From the NCBI GenBank assembly GCA_037127315.1, contig JBBBDQ010000754.1:327001-391000 (forward strand): DNA of 64,000 bases, in the 5' to 3' direction. Below, in pieces: positions 31,073 through 42,027 of this stretch; position 1 is the first letter of the stretch, and every line of letters starts with the position of its first letter. The notes under the pieces were generated by a model. The model was not told the origin of the DNA. It did not search any database and saw nothing but the letters and a program-made list of their open reading frames with translations. This DNA is from Ascarosepion bandense (Eukaryota > Mollusca > Cephalopoda > Sepiida > Sepiidae). The translations under genes were made by a program, and so were the position numbers.

Positions 31073-31398
31073 ATATATATATATATTATTCAACAATACA
31101 ATAATCGTCACTTATACACACAGTAAAACAAACCTTCAGATATTAGAGGCCATCTAACAACCCACACTTAATAAAATCATGTTTAAATTTGGTCATAACA
31201 CATTACATTGCATTTAAATATATGGTTCTGTTAACATTTCGAGCTCTCACGAGGTGTGACGTCATAGTCCCGCATTACAAATTTACGAACTGCGTTTGCT
31301 ATTTAATAACTGTTATCCATGTTTAGCAAAGTTCTATGTCAACACAAGTTAAAATCGTGTTTGATGGTTCATTTTTTTATGTTAACGTCCTTGTAACC

Positions 31399-31434
31399 TC
31401 TCTGAAGATGGCTTATGTGAGCCGAAAGCTTAGA
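31399..31434 (+). ncRNA. Hammerhead-like motif, partial pairing
   Basis: TCT, CTGAAGA, hairpin GGCT-TATGTG-AGCC, GAA, palindrome AGCT, T17, AGA. Core letters fit. Stem I is only 3 bp, and one extra base sits between CTGAAGA and stem II. Its design matches 5676-5719, including the 4-nt palindrome. Confidence 0.38.
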
Positions 31435-31992
31435 ACCTACTTAATAAAAAATTGTCCAAATGTTAGAGAATTTTCGTCTTTATCCTCACCTGAAATTAAA
31501 GCTAAAATATGAAGTTTAGAACTGCTCATGATTAAACATAATAGACATTCATCGTCTGTTATATTTAACAGTATATGTTTAGATTTGGTTTGGCTTGCTT
31601 TAAGTTTAACGACCCATCAACCATTTTGGTCATTTAAGGGTCAGTCTTTGAATATCTTGGAAATAATTTTCATTGAATAAAGTTTTGTTGGGAATATCCT
31701 TCATTCAATAAAGTTTTTTGGTAAAATATTTCATTCAAAAAAGTTTGTTGGTAAGATTTTTCATTCACAAATTTTTTTTTTGATAAATACTTTTATCGCA
31801 TTTTGACAACGATTTGGGGGGGGGTCAACTATTTACCCATAGCTGGGACCCTAACAGGTGCTACAATTCAGGGTCAGGTTGGACCTAGGAACAACAGCAA
31901 TTAAGAGGTGGTTCCATACTCCTCACAACCTCTCAATTAGAGGCCTTGCTGCTGGATGCAGATTCCCGTCATACCCAGGACCAATATGTTTA

Positions 31993-32023
<31 letters not shown>

Positions 32024-32253
32024 CTAGCAGTATAGCCCGGCGTTGCTCGGGTGTAATGAAAACTTTAAAACTAATCCATGGTCCTGGAGCTCAGACTCTT
32101 TGGACGTTGGCACGAAAGACTAAAAATCAATAGTTGTTTCCAGTTAACTCGAAACCGTAGACTGAAAGAAAAATGAGTGAATGTAAGTCAAATTTTGAAA
32201 TTTGATGAGAATCGGATAAAAATTGTGGATTTGTATAAAGAACATGCAGACAG

Positions 32254-32303
<50 letters not shown>

Positions 32304-32655
32304 GCATCTTGTTTTATATATACATATATATTATCGATTTTCTGCGCTATTGTAAGAACTGCAACCTTGAAACTTCTGAATATCGTTTCTTATGTCTTTG
32401 TCTATGAGTGTATCAAATTTGATTAAAATCGTAACCACTCCTTCTATAACCCGATTTTTTCGATTATCGATTTTCGATATTTATCCGGGGTACCCCGACA
32501 CAAAAACCTATCTAAGAACACTCGCAGACGCTTATAGTACACTGTGTAAATTTTCAAGAAAAATCGGTTCAGCCATTTTGGAGTCTATAGATAATGGATA
32601 CACACACAGACACACACACATTCACACACACAAAGTTCCATTTATAAAATAAGTT
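32024..32655 (-). mobile_element. Helitron-like element inside TA-rich DNA
   Basis: 3' end on the minus strand CCCGAGCAACGCCGGGCTAT-ACTG-CTAG|T. 5' end TATAAACTTATTTTATAAAT is slightly decayed. Contains (CA)n at 32258-32301 and the usual CGATTTTTCTTGAAAATTTA block. Confidence 0.75.
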
Positions 32656-32737
<82 letters not shown>

Positions 32738-32748
32738 GGGGGGGGGTA
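32656..32748. repeat. (TA)n(GT)n(G)n microsatellite
   Basis: TA arrays broken by GTATG, then GT, then a run of nine or more G. Confidence 0.95.
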
Positions 32749-32844
32749 ATTTTCGAGATCCTTGGTAAACCTAAAAGAACAATCAATAATATTGTTTGGT
32801 CTTGATTTGGAATACCCTCACCACCACGTCACTAACTTTCCCAC

Positions 32845-33180
32845 CACCGTAAAGTATCTTCCCTGTGATTTTTTTTTATAAATAATTTCATGCTAATTTT
32901 ACTGAGAAAATTATCATTATGGTACCTAGACTTTACGAATTTAAGCGTAGTGCTTTATAGGCAGAATGATCTCATATTTCTCAGTTGAGCTTGCCCGATA
33001 CAACCGTAAGTTTTATGCTAACAATTTCTTCTTGCTTGAAACTCTTGAATACTCTTCGTTTATTGTTCCCACGCCATAATAATGTTTTTCTTTATCTTGC
33101 TTCGTGTGAAATGAAGTATAAAACTTCCAACAGTTTTCCTTGTTCCAAGCGCTTTCGGCCATTTCTTTAACGATTTTTAT
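32845..33180 (+). pseudogene. Highly decayed J-LINE fragment
   Basis: KYLPCDFF (for ASLCLFYKY) and ARYNRKFYANNFFL (for RRQFYSSSFFSR) in loosely collinear order indicate an old J-LINE copy. Weak at the residue level and supported mainly by the similar old copies at 39090-39620. Confidence 0.45.
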
Positions 33181-33223
33181 ACGTTTTTAGTTTTAGTACA
33201 TTAGTTTTTCCCTATATTTTTAA

Positions 33224-34305
33224 TGTTTTTTTTTAATCATTTAAACGCAAGCAAGGCATTCCACTGCCACTATAGCACAGGGGGTTACATAGTGGAAGGT
33301 GCTGAGAGAGCGATTGGATATAGGAAATGTCAGAAGGAGGGTGATAGACGAGAAAGGAGGTACATAGGAAGAGTGTTTGAGAGAATGGGTGCGAGTTAGT
33401 GTGTTAGGAGGTGTCTATTGACCTTACATTTAAACTCCTGGAGATTGTAGCTATCGGTGAAGCAAGTATGTGGAAGGGAATTCCATAGGCTGGAAGTGCG
33501 AGAAAAGAAGCTATTGGAGTAGAAGTTGCGATTACATTTTATCGGTTTCACTGTACAAGGGTGGGACCTAGTTGCTAATCTAGTATCTCGTGCAAATTCG
33601 TACCTAGGAGGCACCAGTGATCTAAGTTCATAGGAGCAGAAGCCGTGAAAGTATTTATAGAAGAGGCACTGGGAAGCCACATCACGCCGGTGAGAGAGTG
33701 ACTGCAGGCGGTCAGCCAAGTCGGTATCGCTCACATTACAGATACTCCGTTGTATTTTGTCAAGAACCCCGATGAGAATAGCAAGGGCACCCGACCAGAT
33801 ATGGCAGCAGTATTCAATACACGGGCGGGTGGTAGATTTATATATGTGCAGTAGAGATTCAGACGGAAAGAACTTCCGGGCCCTAAACAGAGAACCAACT
33901 TTCATAGCAGCGTATTTAGCAATGGATTCGATATAGGCATTCCACTTGAAGTCCGCTGAGAGTGCGAGGCCAAGCAGGCGTAGTGTTTTACTCTCTGGGA
34001 GGCAAGCCTGTTCCATGCTAATGGGAGGTATGTGCGGTTATCTATGTCGGTTAATTGATAGCAAATTCGTTTTGGAAGAATTGTAATTTACGAGCCATTT
34101 CTTACCCCTGTCCACCACAGATTGGAGGTCCTTTTCAATCTCGGCAGCGAGGTTCGCCTTGTCGCCCACACCAGAGTTTTTATCGAGTAAACTGTGGTGT
34201 CATCGGCGTACATGCCTACTTGGGATGTTATAGCATCGGGGAGATCATTGATGTAGATCAGAAAGAGCGTAGGATCTAGGATAGAGCCTTGAGGGACACT
34301 CGCGT
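33224..34305 (-). pseudogene. J-LINE copy, 1.1 kb, with 206-codon frame
   Basis: The minus frame 33396-34016 reads LPESKTLRLLGLALSADFKW, NAYIESIAKYAAMKVGSLFR, TTRPCIEYCCHIWSGALAIL, RSICNVSDTDLADRLQSLSH and SSLWNSLPHTCFTDSYNLQE. Upstream (34020-34305) decayed sequence still shows AAEIEKDLQSVVDRGKKWLV. The catalytic aspartate region is frame-shifted. The 3' UTR and poly-A (poly-T on + at 33225-33236) complete the end. 5'-truncated near the catalytic domain. Confidence 0.9.
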
Positions 34306-34381
34306 AAGTCTTTTTATATTTTGTTTTGAATAGAATCGTTTATTCAGAGGTTTCGCTCCTAACATTTGCCCGAGCATCACA

Positions 34382-34600
34382 CTATTTAAAAATAAATAAC
34401 ACTCCATTCTCATTGTTAAATAACCTGAGGTTAATAGCAGGAGTGATATATTCAATATACATGGCTTCTCTAATAACGATTCGTTTTCTAAAAAATGATT
34501 CATATAGAATTTTAGTGTTTTCCTTGTGGAGTATAACTGAAACCATATGGAGATGATTAATGTGATTTTTTTGATTTGGCCTTGTGTCATACATAACCGA
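34382..34600 (-). pseudogene. Possible Penelope-like GIY-YIG C-terminal fragment
   Basis: The minus frame 34382-34594 includes NTKILYESFFRKRIVIREAM then YIEYITPAINLRLFNNENGV. The pattern x-ILY-x(5)-FRKRI-x-REAMYIE-x(5)-INL is like the end of GIY-YIG endonuclease domains in Penelope-like elements, where an arginine/lysine-rich helix and ExxYI follow the active site. The GIY and YIG motifs themselves are absent. Tentative. Confidence 0.4.
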
Positions 34601-35021
34601 ACTCCCTACAGCTTAGCATTTATTCATTACTTTCAGAAGGTTGTCAATAAGTTGGAACATGTGGAATTGTGGGAGAATAAAAATATACACTTTGCATGAC
34701 AGAATAGAAATTTATTGATAGAAAAGGATAACATCAATTGTAGACGTTAATGTTCAATGAGAAATACAAGGGTATCAAGAGTTCATAGTAGTAACTTGTT
34801 GGAAAGAGTTTATGTGTACGTATGTATGTTGTCGTTGAGTAGGCATGCTGAGAATGAAGATAAAGAAATAAAAGGAATCAGCACACGAGAAAGAATGAGA
34901 AAGAGGACAAATATGCGACCTTACGTTGCCGAACCCTGTTCTAGATGGAGGGTGTCGAAATCTATAAGTACCCCAAAACAATCCACCTTCAAAATGGCCA
35001 ATGAAGTTTTTATTTTTATTT
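34601..35021. other. Unassigned DNA
   Basis: A short + frame (34757-35131) has no recognisable domain and runs into J-LINE UTR. Nothing else is supported. Confidence 0.45.
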
Positions 35022-35265
35022 TTATAATCATTTCACCTCAATCAAGGGGAAATCGCCACTGGTACCCAGTGGGGTGTTTAGTGAGAGAAAAACAAAGTAC
35101 AAGGGATGTCGAAAAAAGCATAAGAGAATGATAGGAATCAATAAGATAGAAGATGGCAATTGACGTTTCATTTAAACTTTTCGAGATTGTAGCTATCGTG
35201 AAAGGAAGAAACCGGTAGGAAGTTCCACATACGAGACGTGTGAGAAAAGTAACTGTTATAGTAGC
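35022..35265 (-). mobile_element. J-LINE 3' end fragment
   Basis: On + it reads AATCATTTCACCTCAATCAA (the family 3' tip reversed), and further in TTTAAACTTTTCGAGATTGT and AGCTATCG, matching the RLWNSLP...NLQ region and UTR of other copies. Old. Confidence 0.7.
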
Positions 35266-35430
35266 CGACAACACCTGCAAAAATGGACAATATGGAGAGT
35301 TTTGTACCTCTTTACAGAAAAATGTAAGAATGTTGTAAAAAGTAAATAAGAAATTAATTAAATTTTCTTTGTCGCTGTATTCAACGAAACAATTTTTAAA
35401 AGAAAGGCTGTGTTCAAATATATATATATA

Positions 35431-35475
<45 letters not shown>

Positions 35476-35897
35476 CATTCCTTTTATGATAAACACGTGA
35501 TGCAATTAACAAATTTTCCTTCATTAATGAACTTGAATATAAATAAAATTATATATTCAATTTACGGCGTCATACCTTGAACAATAAATAAATTATACTT
35601 TCAATTTGAGGCAAGTCTTAACAAACTCATTGTTTATAATTATGTAATCAATTTTAGTGTTGCAAAATTAAGAATCAAATTGCTTCTATGGAGAAATTTA
35701 ATAAAGAGGAATTGTAGAAACCTTAAAATATTAAAGTTGGTATATAAGTTCGATTTCTTTCCTGGTGTGAAATTTCGTAAACGTAGTATATATGGAGAAA
35801 AGATGTCCATTTAGAAAGAGGAAAACGATGACCCCCTAATGCTAACTACAGGTCGGAAAAACTAAGAGACCCGAAGACGCATTTCTCAGGACTAATC
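35266..35897. other. AT-rich unassigned DNA with TA array
   Basis: A TA-rich array at about 35419-35470, otherwise no recognised feature. Confidence 0.5.
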
Positions 35898-36330
35898 AAA
35901 GAAGAATCAGTAATGTGATAGGTACCAACTTGGCGGCTCGACTCCAGCCACTTCCCCATCGACGCGATGTAGCTTCCCTCTTTCTGTTCTACAAATACTT
36001 TCATGGCTTCTGCTCCAACGAACTTAAGTCACAGGTGACCTTACAACAGGTGTTTACTCGTGCAACCAGACTGGCGACTAGGTCTCACCCAATTCTACTC
36101 CTGCAGCTTCTTTTCTCGCACCTCCAGCCTGTGGAACTCGCTTCCATATTCTTGTTTTTTACGATCTCCAGGAATTTAAATACAATGTCAATACCCATCT
36201 ATTAACTACTTGACTCTAGTTCTTTCTTTACCACCCTGTATATCCTTTCCTTTCTCTCCGCCTTTACAACTGTCATCACACCTGTATTCCTATTCTTCTC
36301 TTGCTCCTTTCTAACGGGTTCGTCTGTGAC
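35898..36330 (+). pseudogene. J-LINE C-terminal fragment with deletion
   Basis: VMIGTNLAARLQPLPHRRDV, then YKYFHGFCSNELKSQVTLQQ, VFTRATRLATRSHPILLLQL. The RTSRLWNSLP segment is frame-shifted. The 3' UTR is truncated before the usual GGGTGAAATGATT tip. Confidence 0.85.
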
Positions 36331-37534
36331 ACTATCTTACGCGGTGATGCTTTTGTTTCTCATGCGGTGATGCTTTCCTTTGTTTGGTTTAAAACAACGG
36401 AAAGAGAAATTGAAATTGAGTAGCCATGATCTCATTGGTCGAGCTAAGACATCCGCAAATAGAAGGGGCGGAGACCGATTTTCATTGGCCGAAGACTGTG
36501 AGCCAGCCGGATTCCCAGAGAGGATCGAAATTGGTCATAAAAATAGATGCTCGACACGAAAAGCACAGTTGGCAGGCAGTTTTTCAGAGTCTGTGGAAGT
36601 TTTTCGAGTTGGGTGACAGTTTTTCAGTCGAAATGTAGCGGCTGGGGGAAAAATGGCACAGCCGGGGAGCCATGACCCACGGCTGGTCGCTCACCACGGA
36701 ACTTATGGCTAAAGAGTTAATTTCGAATGAAGCCTGCCGCAAATTAACTCAAAGAAGTTAATTTGGAATGAAGAGGCATCGACATTATTAACGTTATTGT
36801 TAATTTTTTTATCACGGGAAAATCGAAAATTCTGAATCTTCGTTCGTTCAACCTCGGTAAACTCCGTTAAACTCCGATAAGGACCCGAAAGAACTTTGCT
36901 GATTTAGAAGTTACATAGGAAAATTGACAATTCGGATTATAGAGAATTAATGAAAAGACTTTTAATGAAATACAAGAGACTTTGGCGAATATTTGAAGAG
37001 ATCTGTTTATTACAAGGCTAATGAAACTTAGACATTTTACTTGAAGATTAGAAGCTTTGATGCTTTTGGCGAATTTTCTCTCTTTCTTTGTAAAAATCAT
37101 TTTCGACTATTGTATATCATTTTCGACAACGGTATTCTTGGGAAAAGACAGACATTGTTTTTTCTTTATATAAAGACATTCTACGTAGCTCACCAGGCGT
37201 GTTCGACTTCATTCATTTATTTTATTAAATTTTGTTTTGGTGCCGTATTTATTTATTTTTTTTCAACCCATAAGTGTACACCAGTGTCCGGACTGGCTAA
37301 AAGGGACGACTATTGAAATTGCACGACGGGACTTATGGGATCTAATCACAACGTGGGACAGTGGTCTGTTGTTGCAAAAGACGTCCCGTAACCCAGCTTT
37401 TGTGGCGATATCATCGGACGGGAACGTCACGACCGTCGGCGAGGACGAGCGTCACATAAGGGCTACAGTGTTCTGTGCGGTATAATACCTGGTTGCCGCC
37501 GGGCGAATTGAGGGCCAGCCGCACTGCAGTATTA
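36331..37534. other. Unassigned, locally GC-rich segment
   Basis: 36420-36710 and 37270-37520 are GC/CpG-richer than their surroundings. Two CATTGG (inverted CCAAT) boxes lie at about 36434 and 36482. A frame at 37237-37485 (TTIEIARRDLWDLITTWDSG, SSDGNVTTVGEDERHIRATV) has no domain that I recognise. A retroelement LTR/leader or an unknown exon are both possible. Confidence 0.3.
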
Positions 37535-37675
37535 CATGTCTTTCTGTCACTCTCCTCCTATCGAATCTTTTTACTCTTATGTAGCCCTCTAATCTTTTTA
37601 CATATGCAGCCCCCTGCACATCAGTGGCGTTATCGCCTTGCTGGGGGTGATAAGATTAAAAAAAGATAAAAAGAA
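37535..37675 (+). mobile_element. J-LINE 3' UTR
   Basis: TATGCAGCCCCCTGCACATC, AGTGGCGTTATCGCCTTGCT, GGGGGTGATAAGATT and an A-rich tail. Protein sequence is missing. The UTR landmark ATGTAGCCCTCTAATCTTTT is partly duplicated. Confidence 0.82.
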
Positions 37676-37689
37676 TACTGACAGACAAT

Positions 37690-38100
37690 AAAATCTCATT
37701 GGAAACAAAGAAAAGAGTGCCGGACGAATATTGGAAGATCTCATTAAAGATTAAGGAAAGGATTGAGTCAGCAGAAATGTAGTTCAAGAGAAGGATGCTG
37801 AGGATACCATGGATAACAGAGAACTCATACTTAACATCAGGAAGAGATAGTTGAGGTTCCAGGAGGACCTAATGAGGAAGAAAAGTTTGGAAAGTCTAAT
37901 ACTCACAGGACGAATAGAGAGAAAGAGAGACATGAGTAATCAGTGCGAGACATATTTGATAGGCTTCATCAAATGGTTGGCAAATCGGAGTTTGGGCGAG
38001 ATACCAAGAGGAAAATATTAAGAACTACAAGGAACCGGAGCAAGTGGAGGGCCATGGTTGTCAACGTCCTGAGAAGACACGGCACATGAAAAAGAAAATT
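37690..38100 (+). pseudogene. RTE-like LINE C-terminal fragment, decayed
   Basis: AATCTCATTGGAAACAAAGA (ISLETKKR), GCAGAAATGTAGTTCAAGAG (AEM.FKR), AGGATGCTGAGGATACCATG (RMLRIPW), ending GTCAACGTCCTGAGAAGACA and CGGCACATGAA, which is the family's VxVLxxxGT end. Confidence 0.8.
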
Positions 38101-38134
38101 GGTATGTCTTATTTAATGCACTTCTTTTCAGCTA

Positions 38135-38550
38135 CATAGTCAAAGCCGAGTTCGAATTCCAGTTGAATTCATTGCATTCACTTACGCGCAAATAGCCTTG
38201 GGAAAGGTATTAATCCGTCTCTTTCCTCCAGTTATGGATTAAATAACAGAATAGATTGGGTTCTATAGCCTTGGATGCCAACCATTCTACCGCAAATAGT
38301 AATGGCAATCTACTACGGATTAATCTTTTACGCAGTTAGTCATGTCTCGAAAGAGACATGATCGCCCAAGCGTGTATCGCGTATGGCACTTAAGTGACTG
38401 AATGAAGATAATAATTGGAAACATAAATAAAGCTACTGGGCATAATGTGGGGGATCGGTTTTATATTGTTGTGAACTAATAAACTGATCCCCAACTAATT
38501 ATTAATTATTAATACAATCCGTCTCTTCTCCCTTCAGCTATACTTCTTCT
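38135..38550 (+). repeat. SINE-A plus spacer plus start of the next unit
   Basis: Begins in the head just before box B (GAGTTCGAATTCCAGTTGAA), runs through the body (CTACTACGGATTAATC, GTCATGTCTCGAAAGAGACA, GTGTATCGCGTATGGCACTT). It then has the reverse of the spacer seen at 20130-20250 (GCCCAGTA/TACTGGGC; GGGGGATCGGTTTTATATTG) and starts another SINE-A body (AATACAATCCGTCTCTTCTC) before J-LINE cuts it off. Confidence 0.8.
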
Positions 38551-38552
38551 TT

Positions 38553-38890
38553 TTTTATCATTTCACCCGAGCAAGGCGGAAACGCCACTGATGTGCAGGG
38601 GGTTACATAAATGTAAAAAGATTTAATTAGAAAAGAGTGAGGAGTACAAACTAGTTAGAAAGGAACAATAGAAAGCTGAGAAAGCAGGTGCGATGACAGA
38701 TACATAGGTGGAGAGAAAGGGAAGGTTATACAGGGGAAGGGAGAGAGCTAGAGTCCAGTGGTTAGTAGATGAGTAATGACTTTGCATTTAAATTTCTGGT
38801 GGTTGTAGCAGTCAGGAAAGCAAGAATACGGGAGCGAGTTCCACAGGCGGGAAGTGCGAGAGAGGAAGCTGAAGGAGTAGAAGAGCAAGA
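38553..38890 (-). mobile_element. J-LINE 3' fragment
   Basis: On + the reversed tip ATCATTTCACCCGAGCAAGG and ACGCCACTGATGTGCAGGGG, later GACTTTGCATTTAAATTTCT, GGTGGTTGTAGCAGTCAGGA and GAGTTCCACAGGCGGGAAGT (the RLWNS...NLQKFKCKV region). From 38608 it is inside the segmental duplication and recurs at 42028-42300. Confidence 0.85.
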
Positions 38891-39089
38891 TAGAAAATTT
38901 TCTCCCCATTCAGTCATGTCTCTATCGAGACATGATCGTCTAAGCATGTATCACGTATGGCAATTAACTGACGGAGTCAAAGCCAAACGCCATAGATTTT
39001 TCACTGACTCTCCAAATTTTCTTGTTTTTTATTTCGACATTTCTTCAAAACAATATCTAATTACTTTTTCTATTCCGAATAAATATTGA

Positions 39090-39620
39090 ATCAGTGGCTC
39101 GGGCTATTTCTAAGAAAGTTTGTTCACTGTCTAGCTGTAGGCACTTTCACTCTCCAGAATCCTTCTTACGTATTTTTTAGTTTACCATTCCACTTTGTTT
39201 TGATTTTTAGTGCAACATCCTGTCTGGTTCTTTCGTTCTTCTTTTACAGATAGCGATTCGGTTTTGACCATTTTCCTTTCGCCAAAGTGTATCTTCAATT
39301 TGCTTTTTCTATAAATATTCTCATGGTAATTATTCAAAAAATTTCTCACTATGGTAAGTACACCTTAAGTTTCTAAACTCAGGAATGTATTGGTGGCACG
39401 ATTTCATCATTTTGCAAGTGAATTGGCTCGATGTAATCGTAAGTTTTATGCAAAGATTTGGATTTTCTCACTCTCACTTCTCAGTGGTGGGGTTCTCTTA
39501 TGGAACTCTCTTCCTGCTCTACATTTTACAGCTAATTTTGATCTTCAATAATTTAAATGCCATGTCAGTTGTTTTCGGCTGTTTCTTGACAACCCTTCTG
39601 CTATTTATCTCGCTACTTTA
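39090..39620 (+). pseudogene. Old J-LINE copy (also at 42510-43035)
   Basis: SVARAISKKVCSLSSCRHFH then SPESFLRIF correspond to SIAKSTAKKIGSLCRSRMFF and PPESILHIY. YKYSHGNYS matches YKYFHGFCS, and WGSLMELSSCSTFYS...LQ matches the RLWNSLP...NLQ end. Many stops. Duplicated with the surrounding unit. Confidence 0.65.
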
Positions 39621-39621
39621 A

Positions 39622-39880
39622 CAACAGGAAGATACAGATGAAGTTCATGGAGCACGTACTGAGGAAAGAGGGCCCGGAGAGGTTGATGCTCACAGAACGG
39701 AGAGAAGGAACGGGAGACAGGGGTAAGCAGCGCAAAACCTACTTGATAGGTCTGTGCGAATGGATGGTGGAGTGAATTTTGCGAGAGATGCCAACAGAAC
39801 GGAGAGAAGGAACGGGAGACAGGGGAAAGCAGCGCAAAACCTACTTGATATGTCTGTGCGAATGGATGGTGGAGTGAAAT
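39622..39880 (+). pseudogene. RTE-like fragment with 87-bp internal repeat (also at 43037-43285)
   Basis: RKIQMKFMEHVLRKEGPERL matches RKRQLKFLGHAMRKESLENL, then LTERREGTGDRGKQRKTYLI. The stretch AACAGAACGGAGAGAAGGAA...TGGATGGTGGAGTGAA is present twice in tandem. In duplication unit 2 the second repeat has lost GAGAGAAGGAAC. Confidence 0.75.
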
Positions 39881-40869
39881 GATAAAAAACAAACTACCAA
39901 ACCTTCTTACTTCTTGTAATATTAGACCCATCCTGCATTGTGTAAAATTCTACACCATTGTCTTGGCTCAGTAAACACCCAGTTGTAGTTATTGTCATTC
40001 ATCGAGATTCTGACCCATATGTTAGGCCTAAAGGTTTTTACTTTTGGTGATCAACGGTAGTTTTATCATTTAAAATTCACCGACTTTCTTCATATTGTCA
40101 TCACGATAGTCAAAGAAACGACATTAAACCGAAGCAAAACCTAATGATGTAATGAATGGCCGCGTAAAGTCATTTCTTCAAGGCCGTCTCGTCGTCCTTT
40201 TAACGAATAGCATCGTGATAGAAGCAATTTTATTACAAACCTTTAATTTCGTTCTGATACACTTAATCCTACAAAGAGGCTTCTGTTGACAACTTATATT
40301 TAGTTTAACCGGAATCAACTGTATATACAATAGTAACTTCATTTGGGGGATACAGCAAAGACCATTGGACGTATGCTCTGTAGCGACTCTCTCTCTCTCC
40401 TTCCCCTCCTATCTCTCTCTCCTGCCTTGTGGTCTGGCTACTTAGCAATTGACCCCACCTACGGTATCTGAAAAAGAATTGAAATGTATTTGGCATCATT
40501 GTCTTTCGGAATTTCATTCCACTTCGGTGATGGTCGATTGGTAAATGTGCTAGACCATTCTTTTTTTCTTATTGTTACTAATTTAAATAAGAAAATGTAT
40601 TTTCCTACTTAATTTTAATGTACATTTGTCTCTTCGCATATAGCAGTGGTTAAATTTAAGACAAAAAAGTAATTTTTTCCTTCATTTAAAAAATGAGTCA
40701 GCACTTTTTGGTCAGCCAAAGGCTTCTTTATTTCGTCTTTTGTACGGTCTTTTCTTTAAACATGCTATAGAAGGTCCTGTAAAATGTTATTTTGGATTTG
40801 AAGGCTTCTCTCAACTTCTAAGTTAAAGCTTAGTAAATTTTTGTAATTGCAATAAGTAGTTCCTACTAT

Positions 40870-41165
40870 CGCCCGGTTTCACACTCCACCCTCTTCTTTT
40901 GAACAGGAGTAGAGGTGATCACCCTCTTCTCGTGTAGGAAGGGGTTTCCGGTTATTTTCCCTCTCCTTCGGTCTTAGTGTTATTTCAGTCACAAGCGTTT
41001 TGCAGTATTTGTGGATGGTGGCAACGTCTCTTCATTCTGAGGGCACCGTGTTGGCAGTTTCTTGGTTACTGCGTCCGACTGGTAGTTAGGAGCCCGAACT
41101 TTTTCAATAGAATGCATTGCTTAGGGCGAGATGAGTCAAAAAACAAACAAAAAAAAAGTATCATA
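40870..41165 (+). other. GC-richer stretch ending in a LINE-like tip
   Basis: CCCGGTTTCACACTCCACCC to GAATGCATTGCTTAGGGCGA-GATGAGT-(A)n. The last part resembles the J-LINE tip. The upstream 200 bp do not match the J-LINE UTR and could belong to a related LINE. Also present at 44270-44575 in unit 2. Confidence 0.45.
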
Positions 41166-42027
41166 TTTTGTCTGAGTAAATAAACAAAAAGCAACAAAAA
41201 ACACTAACTGCCCTAATTACTGTTTTACAAATTTTTGGTTTTTGAACAAAATAGCAGATTATTCTTTAAGGACTGAACAAGCTCGCTTTTCCTTTTTATG
41301 TATTTCCTTTGAGCTCTATTGTCCAACTCACGCAATACTAATTTAATGGGAGGTCAGAAGACTAAGGTAGCCAAGTCTTTATTTACAAAATTTTGTCACT
41401 TGTAAATTTAACATAGTTTAAAAGAATTGTTGTAGATCATTGTTTTGTTGAAAGGTGTTTTCTTTCAAATTATGCTTAAATCAGATATTGTAAGATGATT
41501 TCGCTAAGCCAAAGCAAATTAATTACTTTTTCTACTGTCTTAGGTTACACATTCAGTGTCCCTTTATGACCAAAAAATCCAAACTTAGATTCATAAAATA
41601 TATTTTGTCGCTCTTTCAATGAGCAATTCTTATGCTTTCTACCCAAAAAATTCTTTTCTTACTCAACGTCTATATCAGGAGTTTCTTGATGTCTCTGCTC
41701 CTATTGCGCTCCACTGAGCTAAATCGATTATTCCTAGTTGAGAGCGACATTGATTGCTGACGAGGGGAATCAAGTCGTCTGTCAACTCTGAAGCAATTTT
41801 GTTTCTATTTCTTTAGCCTCCAATAATCAAGTGTTTTTTCCGGCAGCAGTTGCCACATTCGATTCTCCATCTCCTTTTCGATCAACATTTGCACTTGTTT
41901 CTAACTGCCTTTATAACAAATTAGCAGCATAGCCAGGCGTTGCTCGGGTGCAATGCAAGATTTAAAACTAATCCATGGTCCTTCGGCTCAGACTCTTTGG
42001 ACGTTGGCACGAAAGACTAAAAATCAA

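Larger units (their letters stand above)
38608..42027. repeat. Tandem segmental duplication, unit 1
   Basis: About 3.42 kb that recurs head-to-tail at 42028-45435 with very few differences by eye (single substitutions and small indels). It contains a J-LINE 3' piece, a SINE-A 3' piece (38899-38970), an old J-LINE (39090-39620), an RTE-like piece with an internal repeat (39622-39880), 40-41.9 kb of unassigned DNA with a J-LINE-like tip near 41110, and a Helitron-like 3' end (41921-42027). The short frames are repeat-derived. No gene is recognised. Confidence 0.97.

Noticed and set aside
38762..39089. Paired frames present twice (38769-39089 and 42188-42508), suggesting a conserved gene
   Set aside because: Both lie in the recent tandem duplication, and the sequence is J-LINE antisense plus SINE-A, so the conservation reflects duplication and not selection.
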